This document shows, piece by piece, positions 27,373 through 36,922 of a stretch of DNA of 64,000 nucleotides. The translations under genes were made by a program, and so were the position numbers. Under the pieces are notes generated by a model, which was given only the letters and a program-made list of their open reading frames with translations, ran no database searches and was not told the DNA's origin. The stretch's first letter is position 1. Each line of letters opens with the position of its first letter. The DNA comes from Parabacteroides goldsteinii DSM 19448 = WAL 12034 (GTDB lineage: Bacteria > Bacteroidota > Bacteroidia > Bacteroidales > Tannerellaceae): contig NZ_KQ033912.1 of the NCBI RefSeq assembly GCF_000969835.1, forward strand, positions 2,437,963-2,501,962. Direction: 5' to 3'.

Positions 27373-30030
27373 ATGAAAGGAATTTCTTTAAAAGTATTAT
27401 TTGCATTTATCTCGCTGTTAGTCGTTTCGTGCAGTACCCGTTCGTCGTTGGAGGTCGATGGTTTGCAGTGTGAAAACCTAAATGAGCCGTTGGGAATCGA
27501 CAATACTTCTCCTCACTTCAGTTGGGTGTTAAATTCAAAGGAACAAGGTGCCGAACAAACAGCTTATCAGATACTGGTCGCTTCGGATAAAAAGTATTTG
27601 TCGGAAGGAAAAGCAGACCTGTGGAATTCGGGAAAGATGGAGTCAGACAAATCCAATGGGGTTTTATACCAGGGTAGTCCTCTAAGTTCCAGGAGCTTTT
27701 CTTATTGGAAAGTGCGTGTCTGGGACGGAAAAGGGAATGTGTCCGCATGGAGTGAACCTGCTTGTTTTGGAGTGGGATTACTGCATCCGGAAGATTGGAC
27801 TGCCCGGTATATCGGCATGAACCAGGCTGAAGGTCAAATGGAATCGCCGCTATTCCGGAAAACATTCCAATGTAATACGCCTGGAGAAAAGATGTTGCTC
27901 CATGTGAATTCGTTGGGTTACCATGAGGTATATGTCAATGGGAAACATGTCGGCGATGCTGTATTGACGCCAGCTGTCTCCCAGTTCGATAAACGTTCCC
28001 TGATCGTTACTTATGATATTTCCGGACTTGTCCGGAAAGGTAGTAATGAGATTGTTCTTTGGTTAGGTAAAGGGTGGTACCGCGACGGACTTCCGGGGGT
28101 AGTGGAAGGTGGTCCGTTTGTCCGCGCCCAGCTGGAAAGCAGAGACGAAGGAGATTGGACTACGGTTTTGGTTACGGACGATTCCTGGCTGGCTCGTAAA
28201 AGCGGTTATGTCTCGACTGGAAACTGGAGACCGCATCAGTTTGGCGGTGAGGTTGTAACGGCTTCCGAACTGCTTCCGGATTTAACGGCTTCTACATTGA
28301 ACAGCGTTGAATGGGGAAAAGTGAAAGTAGCTTTGATACCGGTCCATAAGGCTACACCGCAAATGGCTGAGTTGAACCGGATTCAGAAAGAGTTCCATCC
28401 GGTATCGTGCCAGGTATCCGGTGACACAGCCTGGATCTTCGATATGGGAACGAACTTTACGGGGTGGACGAAAATTAAGTTTCCGGCATTGGCTTCCGGT
28501 CAGAAGATACGGATTAGCTATTGTGATTTTTTGAACGAAGAGGGGCAGTTCAGAGACAGACTTTATGAAGATTATTATATCGCTTCCGGTAAAGCAGGGG
28601 AAAGCTTCGTTAATAAGTTCAATTACCAGGCCTATCGGTATCTGAAACTGACGAATCTGAGTGAGGCTCCGGCCCTAACCGATATAACAGCTTGCCTAGT
28701 TCATACGGATTATAACGGAAGTGCCTCTTTTAGTTGTTCGGATGAAGACTTAAATGCAATTCACGATATGATCCACTATACACTCCGTTGTTTGACGTTA
28801 GGTGGTTATATGGTAGACTGCCCCCAGATCGAACGATTGGGGTATGGTGGCGACGGGAATGCTTCGACGCAGACCGTTCAGACAATGTATAACCTTACTC
28901 CTTTATACATGAACTGGATGCAGGCATGGGCGGATTGCATGAGAGAAGACGGAGGTATGCCTCATACGGCCCCTAATCCTTATATGGCAGGAGGAGGCCC
29001 GTACTGGTGCGGATTTATCATTACAGCTTCCTGGGCTACTTATGTAAATTATGGAGACAGTCGTTTGATAGAACGTTATTATCCTTATATGCAAAAATGG
29101 CTGGAGTATGTGGATAAATATACCGTGAACGGTCTGCTGAAAACATGGCCGAACACCGATTACCGGAATTGGTATCTGGGTGATTGGGCTACTCCGACCG
29201 GGATCGACCAGACAAATCCTTTATCGGTAGATGTCGTAGATAATTGCTATATATCGGTTTGCTATCAAACGATGTGTAAGATAGCGAATGTATTGGGAAA
29301 GGAACAGGATAAACAGGCGTATGCGGCTAAATATAAAGATCTGAATGCGCTTATCCATAAAACATTTTATGATCCAGGGCAGAAGAGTTATGCTACAGGT
29401 ACGCAGATCGATTTAATCTATCCGATGCTGGTCGGTGCAACACCGGAAGATGAACAGTCTGATGTCAGAAATACCTTGTATCGTGTCACGAAAGACCGTT
29501 TTAACGGACATCTGGCAACAGGACTGGTGGGGATTCCTGTAATAACCGAATGGGCTGTGAAGAATAAACAGGCCGATTTTATCTATGGAATGTTGAAGAA
29601 GAGAGAGTATCCGGGCTATTTGTATATGCTGGATAATGGAGCGACTACGACCTGGGAGCACTGGAACGGAGAGCGTAGTCATATCCACAACTGTTATAAC
29701 GGTATCGGCTCCTGGTTTTACCAGGCTTTGGGAGGTATCAACCCAGACGAAGCGAATCCGGGATACAAGCATGTATTTATTCAGCCTCAACTGGTAAAAG
29801 GCATTTCATGGGTAAACGCAGCGAAAGAAACTCCTTTCGGAATGTTAGATGTAAAATGGGAAAAGACGGACGTATCTTTTACCCTGGATCTGAGTATTCC
29901 TGTTGGCTGTAAAGCTACGGTTTTGTTACCCGTTAAAGCCAAAAGTGTTTCGATTAATGATGTAAAGTCGGACAAATTGGATCAGTTGGAAATGCAATCA
30001 GGGGATTATCGGATTACATGTGTTCTGTAG
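27373..30030 (+). CDS. GH78 alpha-L-rhamnosidase, lipoprotein
   Basis: 885-residue second GH78 enzyme, here a lipoprotein (lipobox LLVVSC near residue 20). Same domain order as its neighbour: CENLNEPLGIDNTSPHFSW, the Gal-binding-like ITYDISGLVRKGSNEIVLWLGKGWY segment, and the toroid with DCPQIERLGYGGDG (Glu487 as general acid) and GATTTWEHWNG (Glu762). The two GH78 proteins diverge widely in sequence, suggesting different linkages or positions of rhamnose rather than recent duplication. A 112-bp gap separates it from the next gene. Confidence 0.93.
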   Translation: MKGISLKVLFAFISLLVVSCSTRSSLEVDGLQCENLNEPLGIDNTSPHFSWVLNSKEQGAEQTAYQILVASDKKYLSEGKADLWNSGKMESDKSNGVLYQGSPLSSRSFSYWKVRVWDGKGNVSAWSEPACFGVGLLHPEDWTARYIGMNQAEGQMESPLFRKTFQCNTPGEKMLLHVNSLGYHEVYVNGKHVGDAVLTPAVSQFDKRSLIVTYDISGLVRKGSNEIVLWLGKGWYRDGLPGVVEGGPFVRAQLESRDEGDWTTVLVTDDSWLARKSGYVSTGNWRPHQFGGEVVTASELLPDLTASTLNSVEWGKVKVALIPVHKATPQMAELNRIQKEFHPVSCQVSGDTAWIFDMGTNFTGWTKIKFPALASGQKIRISYCDFLNEEGQFRDRLYEDYYIASGKAGESFVNKFNYQAYRYLKLTNLSEAPALTDITACLVHTDYNGSASFSCSDEDLNAIHDMIHYTLRCLTLGGYMVDCPQIERLGYGGDGNASTQTVQTMYNLTPLYMNWMQAWADCMREDGGMPHTAPNPYMAGGGPYWCGFIITASWATYVNYGDSRLIERYYPYMQKWLEYVDKYTVNGLLKTWPNTDYRNWYLGDWATPTGIDQTNPLSVDVVDNCYISVCYQTMCKIANVLGKEQDKQAYAAKYKDLNALIHKTFYDPGQKSYATGTQIDLIYPMLVGATPEDEQSDVRNTLYRVTKDRFNGHLATGLVGIPVITEWAVKNKQADFIYGMLKKREYPGYLYMLDNGATTTWEHWNGERSHIHNCYNGIGSWFYQALGGINPDEANPGYKHVFIQPQLVKGISWVNAAKETPFGMLDVKWEKTDVSFTLDLSIPVGCKATVLLPVKAKSVSINDVKSDKLDQLEMQSGDYRITCVL

Positions 30031-30142
30031 GGAATGACAGGCAGTAGTGAAATATCATTTTTATCAACTAAATTGTCAATTTTATAATTTAAAAGAAAGG
30101 CTTAATCTATTCTTTTGTACAAACTAATAAATCTTTAAGTAT

Positions 30143-33100
30143 ATGAAAGCACAAAACATTGTAAAATACTTATCCGGTGTTATTGCAGGAAGTGCCCTAT
30201 CATTCGGCCTGGTTAGTTGTCAGGATACCAGCGTGCAAACCCAGGATTCTTTTGCCACTATAGAAAAGGATTTTAAGGATCCGTCTGCCGATTTTAGAAG
30301 TGCCCCGCTGGCAGTCTGGAATAGTAAAGTGACCGAGGCCGAAGTAGAGCGTACGATGCGCGAGCTGAAAGAGGCTGGTTTCGGAGGTCTTTTCATTCAT
30401 CCCCGTCCGGGTATGATTACAGAATATCTGGGAGATGAATGGTTCTCTCTTTATAAACATGCGGTAGAGTTCGGAAAAGAGATAGGTATGAATGTCTGGA
30501 TTTATGATGAGAACTCCTATCCAAGCGGATTTGCCGGTGGGCATGTGCCACAGGAAATGCCTGAGTCTTATAATCAGGGTCAGGGATTGGCTTTGACAAA
30601 GGCCGAATTACTGCCGGAGGATACAGCCCCTTATTACATGTGTTTAAAAAAGGAAAACGATGCCTGGAAAGATATTACAGACCAAATAGCTGACTATAAA
30701 GGAACTAAAGGAGAATATTACCTGTATAAGAAAACTTATATGGGTAAGTCTGACTGGTACGGAGGTTATTCATATGTAGACCTGTTGGTTCCGGGAGTAA
30801 CGGAAAAGTTTCTGGAAGTAACGATGAAGAATGGATATGAGAAAAAGTTCAAAGAGGATTTCGGCTCATCTATCAAAGGTATCTTTTCTGATGAACCGAA
30901 CATCAGCAGTCCGGGCGGATTACGATGGACACCGGATTTATTTGAAGTCTTTCAGCAGAAGTGGGGATATGACCTGAAACCGTTATTACCGTTGCTGGAG
31001 GAAGAAACAGGAGATTGGAAGAAGGTACGCCATAACTATATGGAGACTTTGTTGCAGTTGTTTATCGACCGTTGGTCAAAGCCTTTCCACCAGTATTGCG
31101 AGGAAAACAAGCTGGAATGGACCGGCCATTATTGGGAACATGGTTGGCCTTACATGAATGACGGACCGGATAATATGGCTATGTATGCCTGGCATCAGAT
31201 GCCGGCGATTGATATGCTGTTCAATCAGTTTGATGAGAAAAGTCCTGTCGCACAGTTTGGTAATGTCCGTTCGGTAAAAGAGTTGCGTAGTGTGGCTAAC
31301 CAGATGGGATATTCCCGTACATTGAGTGAAACATATGGTGGCGGAGGCTGGGATGAAACTTTCAAGGATTTCAAACGGCTTGGTGATTGGGAATATGTCC
31401 TGGGTGTGAACTTTATGAACCAGCATCTGGCACATATGACACTGACCGGTGCCCGTAAATACGACTATCCGCCGGTATTTACTTATCATTCACCCTGGTG
31501 GGCCGATTATAAATCGCAGAATGATTATTTTGCCCGCCTGTCATTGTTGATGAGTAAAGGTGTCCAGCAGAATGATATATTGGTCATAGAGCCGAATGCA
31601 ACTTTATGGAGTTATTATTCACATACCAAGAGTAGCCCGAAACTGATGGAAGTAGGTCAGGCTTTCCAGGACTTTATAACGACTCTGGAAAAAGGTCAGG
31701 TAGAATATGACCTTGGTTCTGAGAATATCATAAAAGATCATGGGGTTGTTGCCGATGGCAAGTTCGTTGTAGGTAAAGTCGCTTATACGACCGTTGTATT
31801 ACCTCCGATGATGGAGACATTGAACAAACCGACATTTGATTTATTGCAGAATTTTGTACAACAGGGTGGCCGTGTGATAACTTTTTCTTCTCCGACGTTG
31901 GTTGACGGAGCAGAAAATACAGCCTGGAAGACTCTGCTTGGCGGTCAGTCTGTAACGTCTGTTCCCCGGTTGACGAACGAGGTTATCCGGGACACATTTT
32001 CGAATGCAGACTGCCGGTTCTCATTTAGCGGAGGTAACTTATACCATCAACGTCGTCAGTTTACCAACGGGGAATTATTGTTCTTGGTTAATTCTTCCAT
32101 GGATGAGGCTGTAGACGGTACGGTTACCGTTAACGGGAAATCGGCAGTGCAAATGGATGCCATGAGTGGAAATATTTATACGTACCCATCGACAAAGGCG
32201 GATGGCAAATTGACAATGAAGTTCCATTTGGAACCGGCTGGAAGTTTATTGTTATATAGTTCGAAAGGTTCGCTGAAATCTTATCCGGAAATACCGGCTG
32301 TTGCCGGCTCTACCCCGGTTCAGGCTATTAGTCCGGTTCAGGTTACCCGTTTGAAGGATAATGCATTGAATGTCGATTTCTGTGATGTGAGTGTAAACGG
32401 GAAAACAACAAAGAATGTCTATTTTGCACAGGCTGCCGATATCGCTTTCCGCGAATATGGTTTTACGAATGGCAATCCCTGGAATACTTCGGTACAGTAT
32501 AAACGGAATATTTTAGACCGGGATACGTTTAAAACCGGAGGTTTCACAACGACTTACCGCTTTAAAGTAAATGACAAGTTCGATTATTCAAACATGAAAC
32601 TGGTAGCGGAACGTCCCGAATTGTTTACTGTTAAAATCAACGGCGAACAGGTGAAACCGATACCGGGAGAATGGTGGCTGGACCGCTCCTTTGGTGTCTA
32701 TTCGATAGGCGGCCAGGTGACAACAGGAATAAATACCGTAGAACTGAGTGTGAGTCCGATGAGTATTTTTGCAGAGATAGAGCCGGTTTATATAGTGGGT
32801 GATTTTGCTGTTATTCCTGAACAAACAGGATGGAGCATCAGTGCTCCGGTTAAGAATCTTACGTTAGGTAGCTGGAAGGCACAGAAACAACCGTTCTATT
32901 CCTGGGGAGTAAGCTATTCCAAAGAATATGAGGTGAAATCTCTTTCAACCCCGTATGCCGTTCAGTTGAATGACTGGAAAGGTACTTTGGCTGAAGTGTA
33001 TGTGAATGATCAGAAAGCCGGAATAATCGCTTATGATCCGTATCGTCTGGATATAACCCCTTATCTGAAAGAGGGTAAAAATAAAGTTGATGTCCGGGTG

Positions 33101-33259
33101 ATCGGTAGCCATAAGAACCTGTTAGGTCCGCATTATCGTCATCCGGCCCCGGGTCTGGCTTCTCCGTGGCATTGGAAAAACATAGACAAGCAGATTCCAG
33201 GTAGTGAATATCAGATGCTGGATTATGGTTTGATGACTGATTTCGATTTGGTACATTAA
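30143..33259 (+). CDS. GH106-like glycoside hydrolase
   Basis: 1038-residue lipoprotein (LSFGLVSC lipobox near residue 26). The beginning of the mature protein, RSAPLAVWNSKVTEAEVERTMRELKEAGFGGLFIHPRPG, and the downstream WIYDENSYPSGFAGG and IKGIFSDEPNISS segments have the look of the large GH106/alpha-L-rhamnosidase-like TIM-barrel family of Bacteroidota. Glu within DENSYPSG and SDEPN are the likely catalytic carboxylates. The C-terminal third has beta-sandwich domains with YDPYRLDITPYLKEGKNKVDVRVIG, a Gal-binding-like motif. It follows two GH78 genes, so action on a rhamnose-containing glycan is likely, but sub-family and linkage are uncertain. Confidence 0.75.
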   Translation: MKAQNIVKYLSGVIAGSALSFGLVSCQDTSVQTQDSFATIEKDFKDPSADFRSAPLAVWNSKVTEAEVERTMRELKEAGFGGLFIHPRPGMITEYLGDEWFSLYKHAVEFGKEIGMNVWIYDENSYPSGFAGGHVPQEMPESYNQGQGLALTKAELLPEDTAPYYMCLKKENDAWKDITDQIADYKGTKGEYYLYKKTYMGKSDWYGGYSYVDLLVPGVTEKFLEVTMKNGYEKKFKEDFGSSIKGIFSDEPNISSPGGLRWTPDLFEVFQQKWGYDLKPLLPLLEEETGDWKKVRHNYMETLLQLFIDRWSKPFHQYCEENKLEWTGHYWEHGWPYMNDGPDNMAMYAWHQMPAIDMLFNQFDEKSPVAQFGNVRSVKELRSVANQMGYSRTLSETYGGGGWDETFKDFKRLGDWEYVLGVNFMNQHLAHMTLTGARKYDYPPVFTYHSPWWADYKSQNDYFARLSLLMSKGVQQNDILVIEPNATLWSYYSHTKSSPKLMEVGQAFQDFITTLEKGQVEYDLGSENIIKDHGVVADGKFVVGKVAYTTVVLPPMMETLNKPTFDLLQNFVQQGGRVITFSSPTLVDGAENTAWKTLLGGQSVTSVPRLTNEVIRDTFSNADCRFSFSGGNLYHQRRQFTNGELLFLVNSSMDEAVDGTVTVNGKSAVQMDAMSGNIYTYPSTKADGKLTMKFHLEPAGSLLLYSSKGSLKSYPEIPAVAGSTPVQAISPVQVTRLKDNALNVDFCDVSVNGKTTKNVYFAQAADIAFREYGFTNGNPWNTSVQYKRNILDRDTFKTGGFTTTYRFKVNDKFDYSNMKLVAERPELFTVKINGEQVKPIPGEWWLDRSFGVYSIGGQVTTGINTVELSVSPMSIFAEIEPVYIVGDFAVIPEQTGWSISAPVKNLTLGSWKAQKQPFYSWGVSYSKEYEVKSLSTPYAVQLNDWKGTLAEVYVNDQKAGIIAYDPYRLDITPYLKEGKNKVDVRVIGSHKNLLGPHYRHPAPGLASPWHWKNIDKQIPGSEYQMLDYGLMTDFDLVH

Positions 33260-33279
33260 AAAACTCTTGACATAAAAAG

Positions 33280-33316
33280 GCTTCGGTATTCTTTAGGGGT
33301 ATCGGAGCTTTTTTGT
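33280..33316 (+). terminator. Intrinsic terminator after the GH106-like gene
   Basis: Stem gcttcggta / tatcggagc with two wobble pairs, followed by six T. Placed 20 bp after the stop codon. Confidence 0.7.
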
Positions 33317-33381
33317 GTTTGATAATAACGGATTTTCATTCCGTGCAAAAGATTCTGAAAAAAGTTAAACTGGCATATTGT

Positions 33382-33413
33382 TTTGCTGCCAAACTTAAAA
33401 AAAGCGTACTTTG
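33382..33413 (+). promoter_or_regulatory. Candidate promoter before the esterase gene
   Basis: TTTG at 33382-33385 and TACTTTG at 33407-33413, about 20 bp apart and 45 bp before the ATG. The -7 box is one base short of the TAnnTTTG form. With the terminator just upstream, a new transcript here is plausible. Confidence 0.4.
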
Positions 33414-33457
33414 TATTCCCAAAGTAGATCAGTTAACAATCTAAACTAATAATCATC

Positions 33458-34666
33458 ATGAATAAACTTATAAATCTATTCTTAGCCTTGTTGTTTATTA
33501 TACCGGTCGTAGGACAAGCTCAAATAACCACCGATCGTCAGGACGGGCGTTTTCAGAGTACAAGAGGAACAGTTCAGTATATGCTGAAACAAATGAAACC
33601 GGCTTATGCCTTTGATCCATCCTTTACACCTGCTGAGTTTAAAGAATGGCAATCCGGTCTGCGTACAGCAATGAAAGAGTTGATGCATTTTCCGGAGATA
33701 GCGGATTTACCTGCTCCGGTTTGTATCAAAACGGTTCAGCGGGATGGTTACCGGGTTGAGAAATGGGAATCTTATCCGTTGCCGGGCAGTGTTGTTCCTT
33801 ATTTGGTGTTAATTCCGGATGGCGTCGATCCCGGCCATAAAGCTCCTGCCGTGCTTTGCATTCCAGGATTTGGCGGTAGCAAAGAAGGGCTGGCTGGTGA
33901 AACCGAAGGGGATTATGAATTGACCTCATTTCCTGTCGAACCAGTAAAGAAGGGAGCAATGGCTTTACATTATGTAAAAAGAGGCCTGGTAGCAGTTGCA
34001 GTGGATAATCCCTCATGTGCCGAACTCTCGGATAACGGTCATTTTGACTATTTGAATACATCCCGAATTTTATTGGAAATGGGATGGAGTTATCTGGGAC
34101 TTACTGCTTATCAGGATTGGAATGTCCTGAGTTGGATGAAAGAGCTGGACTTTGTGAATAAAGATCGGCTTATTGTCTCTGGTTTCTCTTTGGGAACTGA
34201 ACCTTTGATGGTTTTGGGAACTTTGGACCCTTCTATTTATGCTTTTGTTTATAATGATTTTTTGTGTCGTACGCTAGAAAGGATTCTTGTCATGACAAAG
34301 CCTGATCCTAAAGGTATCCGTCTTTTTCCTAATTCTATTGAACATTTAATTCCCGGTTTTTTAACTCAGTTTGACTTTCCCGATCTGGTTGTCGCCCTGG
34401 CCCCTCGTCCGGTTATTTGTACGGAAGGAGGACTCGACCGTGATTTTGACTTGATCCGGAAAGCCTATGAGATTTCAGGCAAACCGGATCACTTTACATA
34501 TTATCATTATAAGAAATTTGCTGACCCAAAAGACCGAAAACAAATAGAACAAGTACCTGAAGGTATTGATAGGGATACCTATTTCAACTTGGTAAACGTC
34601 GACCCGAAGAATCATTATTTTAAGGAGGAATGGGTGTTGCCGTGGATAGACAAGGTTCTGAAATAG
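33458..34666 (+). CDS. Alpha/beta-hydrolase esterase (acetylxylan-esterase-like)
   Basis: 402-residue exported alpha/beta hydrolase (signal ends VVGQAQ). The nucleophile elbow is SGFSLG with Ser244; CTEGGLDRDFDL supplies a candidate Asp near 331 and DPKNHYF the His near 389. LCIPGFGGSKEG is the oxyanion-hole loop. Length and layout match Bacteroidota family members annotated as acetylxylan esterase or dienelactone-hydrolase-like proteins, which deacetylate glycans in PULs. The sugar substrate is not visible. Confidence 0.8.
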   Translation: MNKLINLFLALLFIIPVVGQAQITTDRQDGRFQSTRGTVQYMLKQMKPAYAFDPSFTPAEFKEWQSGLRTAMKELMHFPEIADLPAPVCIKTVQRDGYRVEKWESYPLPGSVVPYLVLIPDGVDPGHKAPAVLCIPGFGGSKEGLAGETEGDYELTSFPVEPVKKGAMALHYVKRGLVAVAVDNPSCAELSDNGHFDYLNTSRILLEMGWSYLGLTAYQDWNVLSWMKELDFVNKDRLIVSGFSLGTEPLMVLGTLDPSIYAFVYNDFLCRTLERILVMTKPDPKGIRLFPNSIEHLIPGFLTQFDFPDLVVALAPRPVICTEGGLDRDFDLIRKAYEISGKPDHFTYYHYKKFADPKDRKQIEQVPEGIDRDTYFNLVNVDPKNHYFKEEWVLPWIDKVLK

Positions 34667-34717
34667 ATTCTTTTCTTTATATTTGTACCATCTAATTAAT
34701 TATCAATTCTGAATAAC

Positions 34718-35602
34718 ATGGAAAACATCTCAAGAAGAACAGCCATTAAGACCGCATTAGTAGGCGGGGCAGCACTTGCCGTATCAGGTTTGGAAGCAGC
34801 AAATCCCGCTAAAAAGAAAAAAGCAGAAACAAAGGAACCGTTGAAGGGTAATGTACGCCATTCCGTTAGTAAATGGTGTTTCGGTGACTATCCGTTGGAA
34901 GAATTTTGTGGGATATGTAAAAATATAGGAATCGAATCGATCGAATTGCTCGACCCGAAGGACTGGCCGGTTGTACAAAAAAACGGTCTGACTGTCGCTA
35001 TGTGCCAAGGGGCCGGTTTGGGTATCGATCGTGGATTTAACGATCCTAAATTGCACGACGAACTGGTTGCCAGTTATGAAGCGGTAATTCCCCAGGTGGC
35101 GGCAGCCGGACTGACAAATTTGATCTGTTTCTCCGGAAAGCGGAATGGACTGACTGATCTTCAGGGATGGGAAAACTGTGAGAAAGGATTGAAACGTCTG
35201 ATGCCGCTGGCGGAAAAACATAATGTGGTCCTGACGATGGAGTTGTTGAACAGTGTAGGCCATAAAGATTATCAATGCGACCATACTGTTTGGGGGGTAG
35301 AATTATGCCGCCGTGTCGGATCGCCAAACTTTAAGCTTTTGTATGATATTTATCATATGCAGATCATGGAAGGAAATATCATTGAAAATATTCAAAAGTA
35401 TCATGAATACTTCTCTCACATCCATACAGGCGGTAATCCCGGACGGGCGGAAATTGACGAAACCCAGGAACTTTATTACCCGGCAATTATGAAAGCGTTG
35501 GTAGAAACCGGGTATAAAGGATTTGTAGGGCAGGAGTTTGTTCCCCGCCAGCAGGATAAGATAGCTTCCCTGGAGAAATGTATTCGTATTTGTGATGTCT
35601 AG
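34718..35602 (+). CDS. Xylose-isomerase-like TIM-barrel protein (hydroxypyruvate isomerase-like) with Tat-type signal
   Basis: 294-residue protein with a twin-arginine-like N-terminus (ISRRTAIKTALVGGAALAVSG), so probably exported folded. The rest is a TIM barrel of the AP-endonuclease-2/sugar-isomerase superfamily. Likely metal ligands are Glu in TMELLNS, Asp in LLYDIYHMQ, His in HIHTGGNPGR and Glu in GQEFVP, the E-D-H-E pattern of Hyi-type isomerases. Members exported by Tat are common in Bacteroidota PULs, where they may isomerise or epimerise sugars or act on linked products. The stop overlaps the start region of GH43. Real function not known. Confidence 0.8.
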   Translation: MENISRRTAIKTALVGGAALAVSGLEAANPAKKKKAETKEPLKGNVRHSVSKWCFGDYPLEEFCGICKNIGIESIELLDPKDWPVVQKNGLTVAMCQGAGLGIDRGFNDPKLHDELVASYEAVIPQVAAAGLTNLICFSGKRNGLTDLQGWENCEKGLKRLMPLAEKHNVVLTMELLNSVGHKDYQCDHTVWGVELCRRVGSPNFKLLYDIYHMQIMEGNIIENIQKYHEYFSHIHTGGNPGRAEIDETQELYYPAIMKALVETGYKGFVGQEFVPRQQDKIASLEKCIRICDV

Positions 35603-35606
35603 CCAT

Positions 35607-36749
35607 ATGAAGAAGACAAGAATTATACAACTCTGTTTTCTGTTGTTTGCTGTTGCTTTTGCTGGGTGTAAAGGAAAGTCCGGTTCGGAACAGGCTGGCG
35701 GTGCATTTACCCCGGGCGAACTATGGCCGGATAATAACGGCGTGCATATCAATGCGCATGGCGGAGGAATCCTGCATGACGGCGATACTTATTATTGGTT
35801 CGGCGAGCATAAAACAGAAGGAACTGCCGGAAATAATGCGCTGGTGGGAGTTCACTGTTACTCTTCCAAAGATTTATATAACTGGAAAGACGAAGGCGTT
35901 GCTTTATCCGTTGTGACCGACGATTCTACACATAGCATAGCGAAAGGATGTATTCTGGAACGCCCTAAAGTAATTTATAATAAAAAGAATAACAACTATG
36001 TGATGTGGTTCCATCTGGAGCCTAAAGGGGCAGGATATTCCGGTGCGCTCAGCGGTATTGCCGTAAGCGATAAGGTGGCAGGTCCTTATAAATTTCTTTG
36101 TGCCGTGCGTCCGAATGCCGGTTCCTGGCCGACAAATGTGCAGGATATTCATAAACAGAGAGTTCCTGAATCTGACAAGAGTAGATTCACAGGCGGAAGT
36201 CTGCCGGCTCACCCGGACAGTCTGAATCTGCTGGGCCGTGATATGGAAGGTGGACAGATGGCGCGTGATATGAACCTTTTTGTTGATGACGATGGCAAGG
36301 CTTATCATATTTATTCTTCGGAAGAGAACAGCACATTGCATATCTCCCTGTTGACGGACGATTATACTAATTATTCCGGTACGTATGCCCGCTTTTTCCC
36401 CGGACGTTTCATGGAAGCACCGGCGATGTTCAAACGTGACGGAAAATATTATCTGATCATGTCCGGTTGTACAGGTTGGGCTCCGAATGCCGGTCGTTCG
36501 GCTGTCGCACCTTCTATCTGGGGGCCTTGGGAAGAATTAGAGGATCCGTTTGTCGGTGAAGGCTCCGACCTTTCTTTCCATTCCCAGAGTACCTATGTAT
36601 TGCCGGCTCCCGGTAAGCCCGGACAGTTCATCTATATGGGTGACCGCTGGACGCCCGAGAATGCAATCGACGGGCGTTACATCTGGCTTCCGATCCGTTT
36701 TGAAGGAGATCAGCCGATCATCGAATGGCAGGATAAATGGAGTTATTGA
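35607..36749 (+). CDS. GH43-family glycoside hydrolase, lipoprotein
   Basis: 380-residue lipoprotein (lipobox VAFAGC) from the ATG at 35607, 4 bp after the isomerase stop; a frame from 35592 would overlap that gene. It is a five-bladed propeller of the GH43 type: GGILHDGDTYYWFGEHKTEG, RDMNLFVDDDGKAYHIYSSEEN, and RFMEAPAMFKRDGKYYLIMSG with the probable general acid Glu. The first-blade Asp of most GH43 enzymes is replaced here by N-A-H (INAHGGG). This replacement is a feature of galactan-acting sub-families such as the exo-beta-1,3-galactanases. That would fit a rhamnose/galactose glycan such as arabinogalactan, but the sub-family is a judgement from motifs only. No terminator is obvious after it. 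Confidence 0.82.
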   Translation: MKKTRIIQLCFLLFAVAFAGCKGKSGSEQAGGAFTPGELWPDNNGVHINAHGGGILHDGDTYYWFGEHKTEGTAGNNALVGVHCYSSKDLYNWKDEGVALSVVTDDSTHSIAKGCILERPKVIYNKKNNNYVMWFHLEPKGAGYSGALSGIAVSDKVAGPYKFLCAVRPNAGSWPTNVQDIHKQRVPESDKSRFTGGSLPAHPDSLNLLGRDMEGGQMARDMNLFVDDDGKAYHIYSSEENSTLHISLLTDDYTNYSGTYARFFPGRFMEAPAMFKRDGKYYLIMSGCTGWAPNAGRSAVAPSIWGPWEELEDPFVGEGSDLSFHSQSTYVLPAPGKPGQFIYMGDRWTPENAIDGRYIWLPIRFEGDQPIIEWQDKWSY

Positions 36750-36835
36750 TGTCGTTGTCCTGTTGTATTTGAAATTTAACAATATGTTTTTGTAAATTCA
36801 TCGAAATCATACCGCTAAATTGATTTAATCTTCAT

Positions 36836-36843
36836 TAATTTTG
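36836..36843 (+). promoter_or_regulatory. Candidate -7 box (TAATTTTG) before yitT-like gene
   Basis: TAATTTTG fits TAnnTTTG about 80 bp before the ATG; no clear -33. Confidence 0.3.
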
Positions 36844-36922
36844 CAGCTTCGTTTTTGTGGGGCTGCAATTTTTTTGGCAGATAGGTGATCTTTATAATAT
36901 GGATATATAATAAACATTTAAA

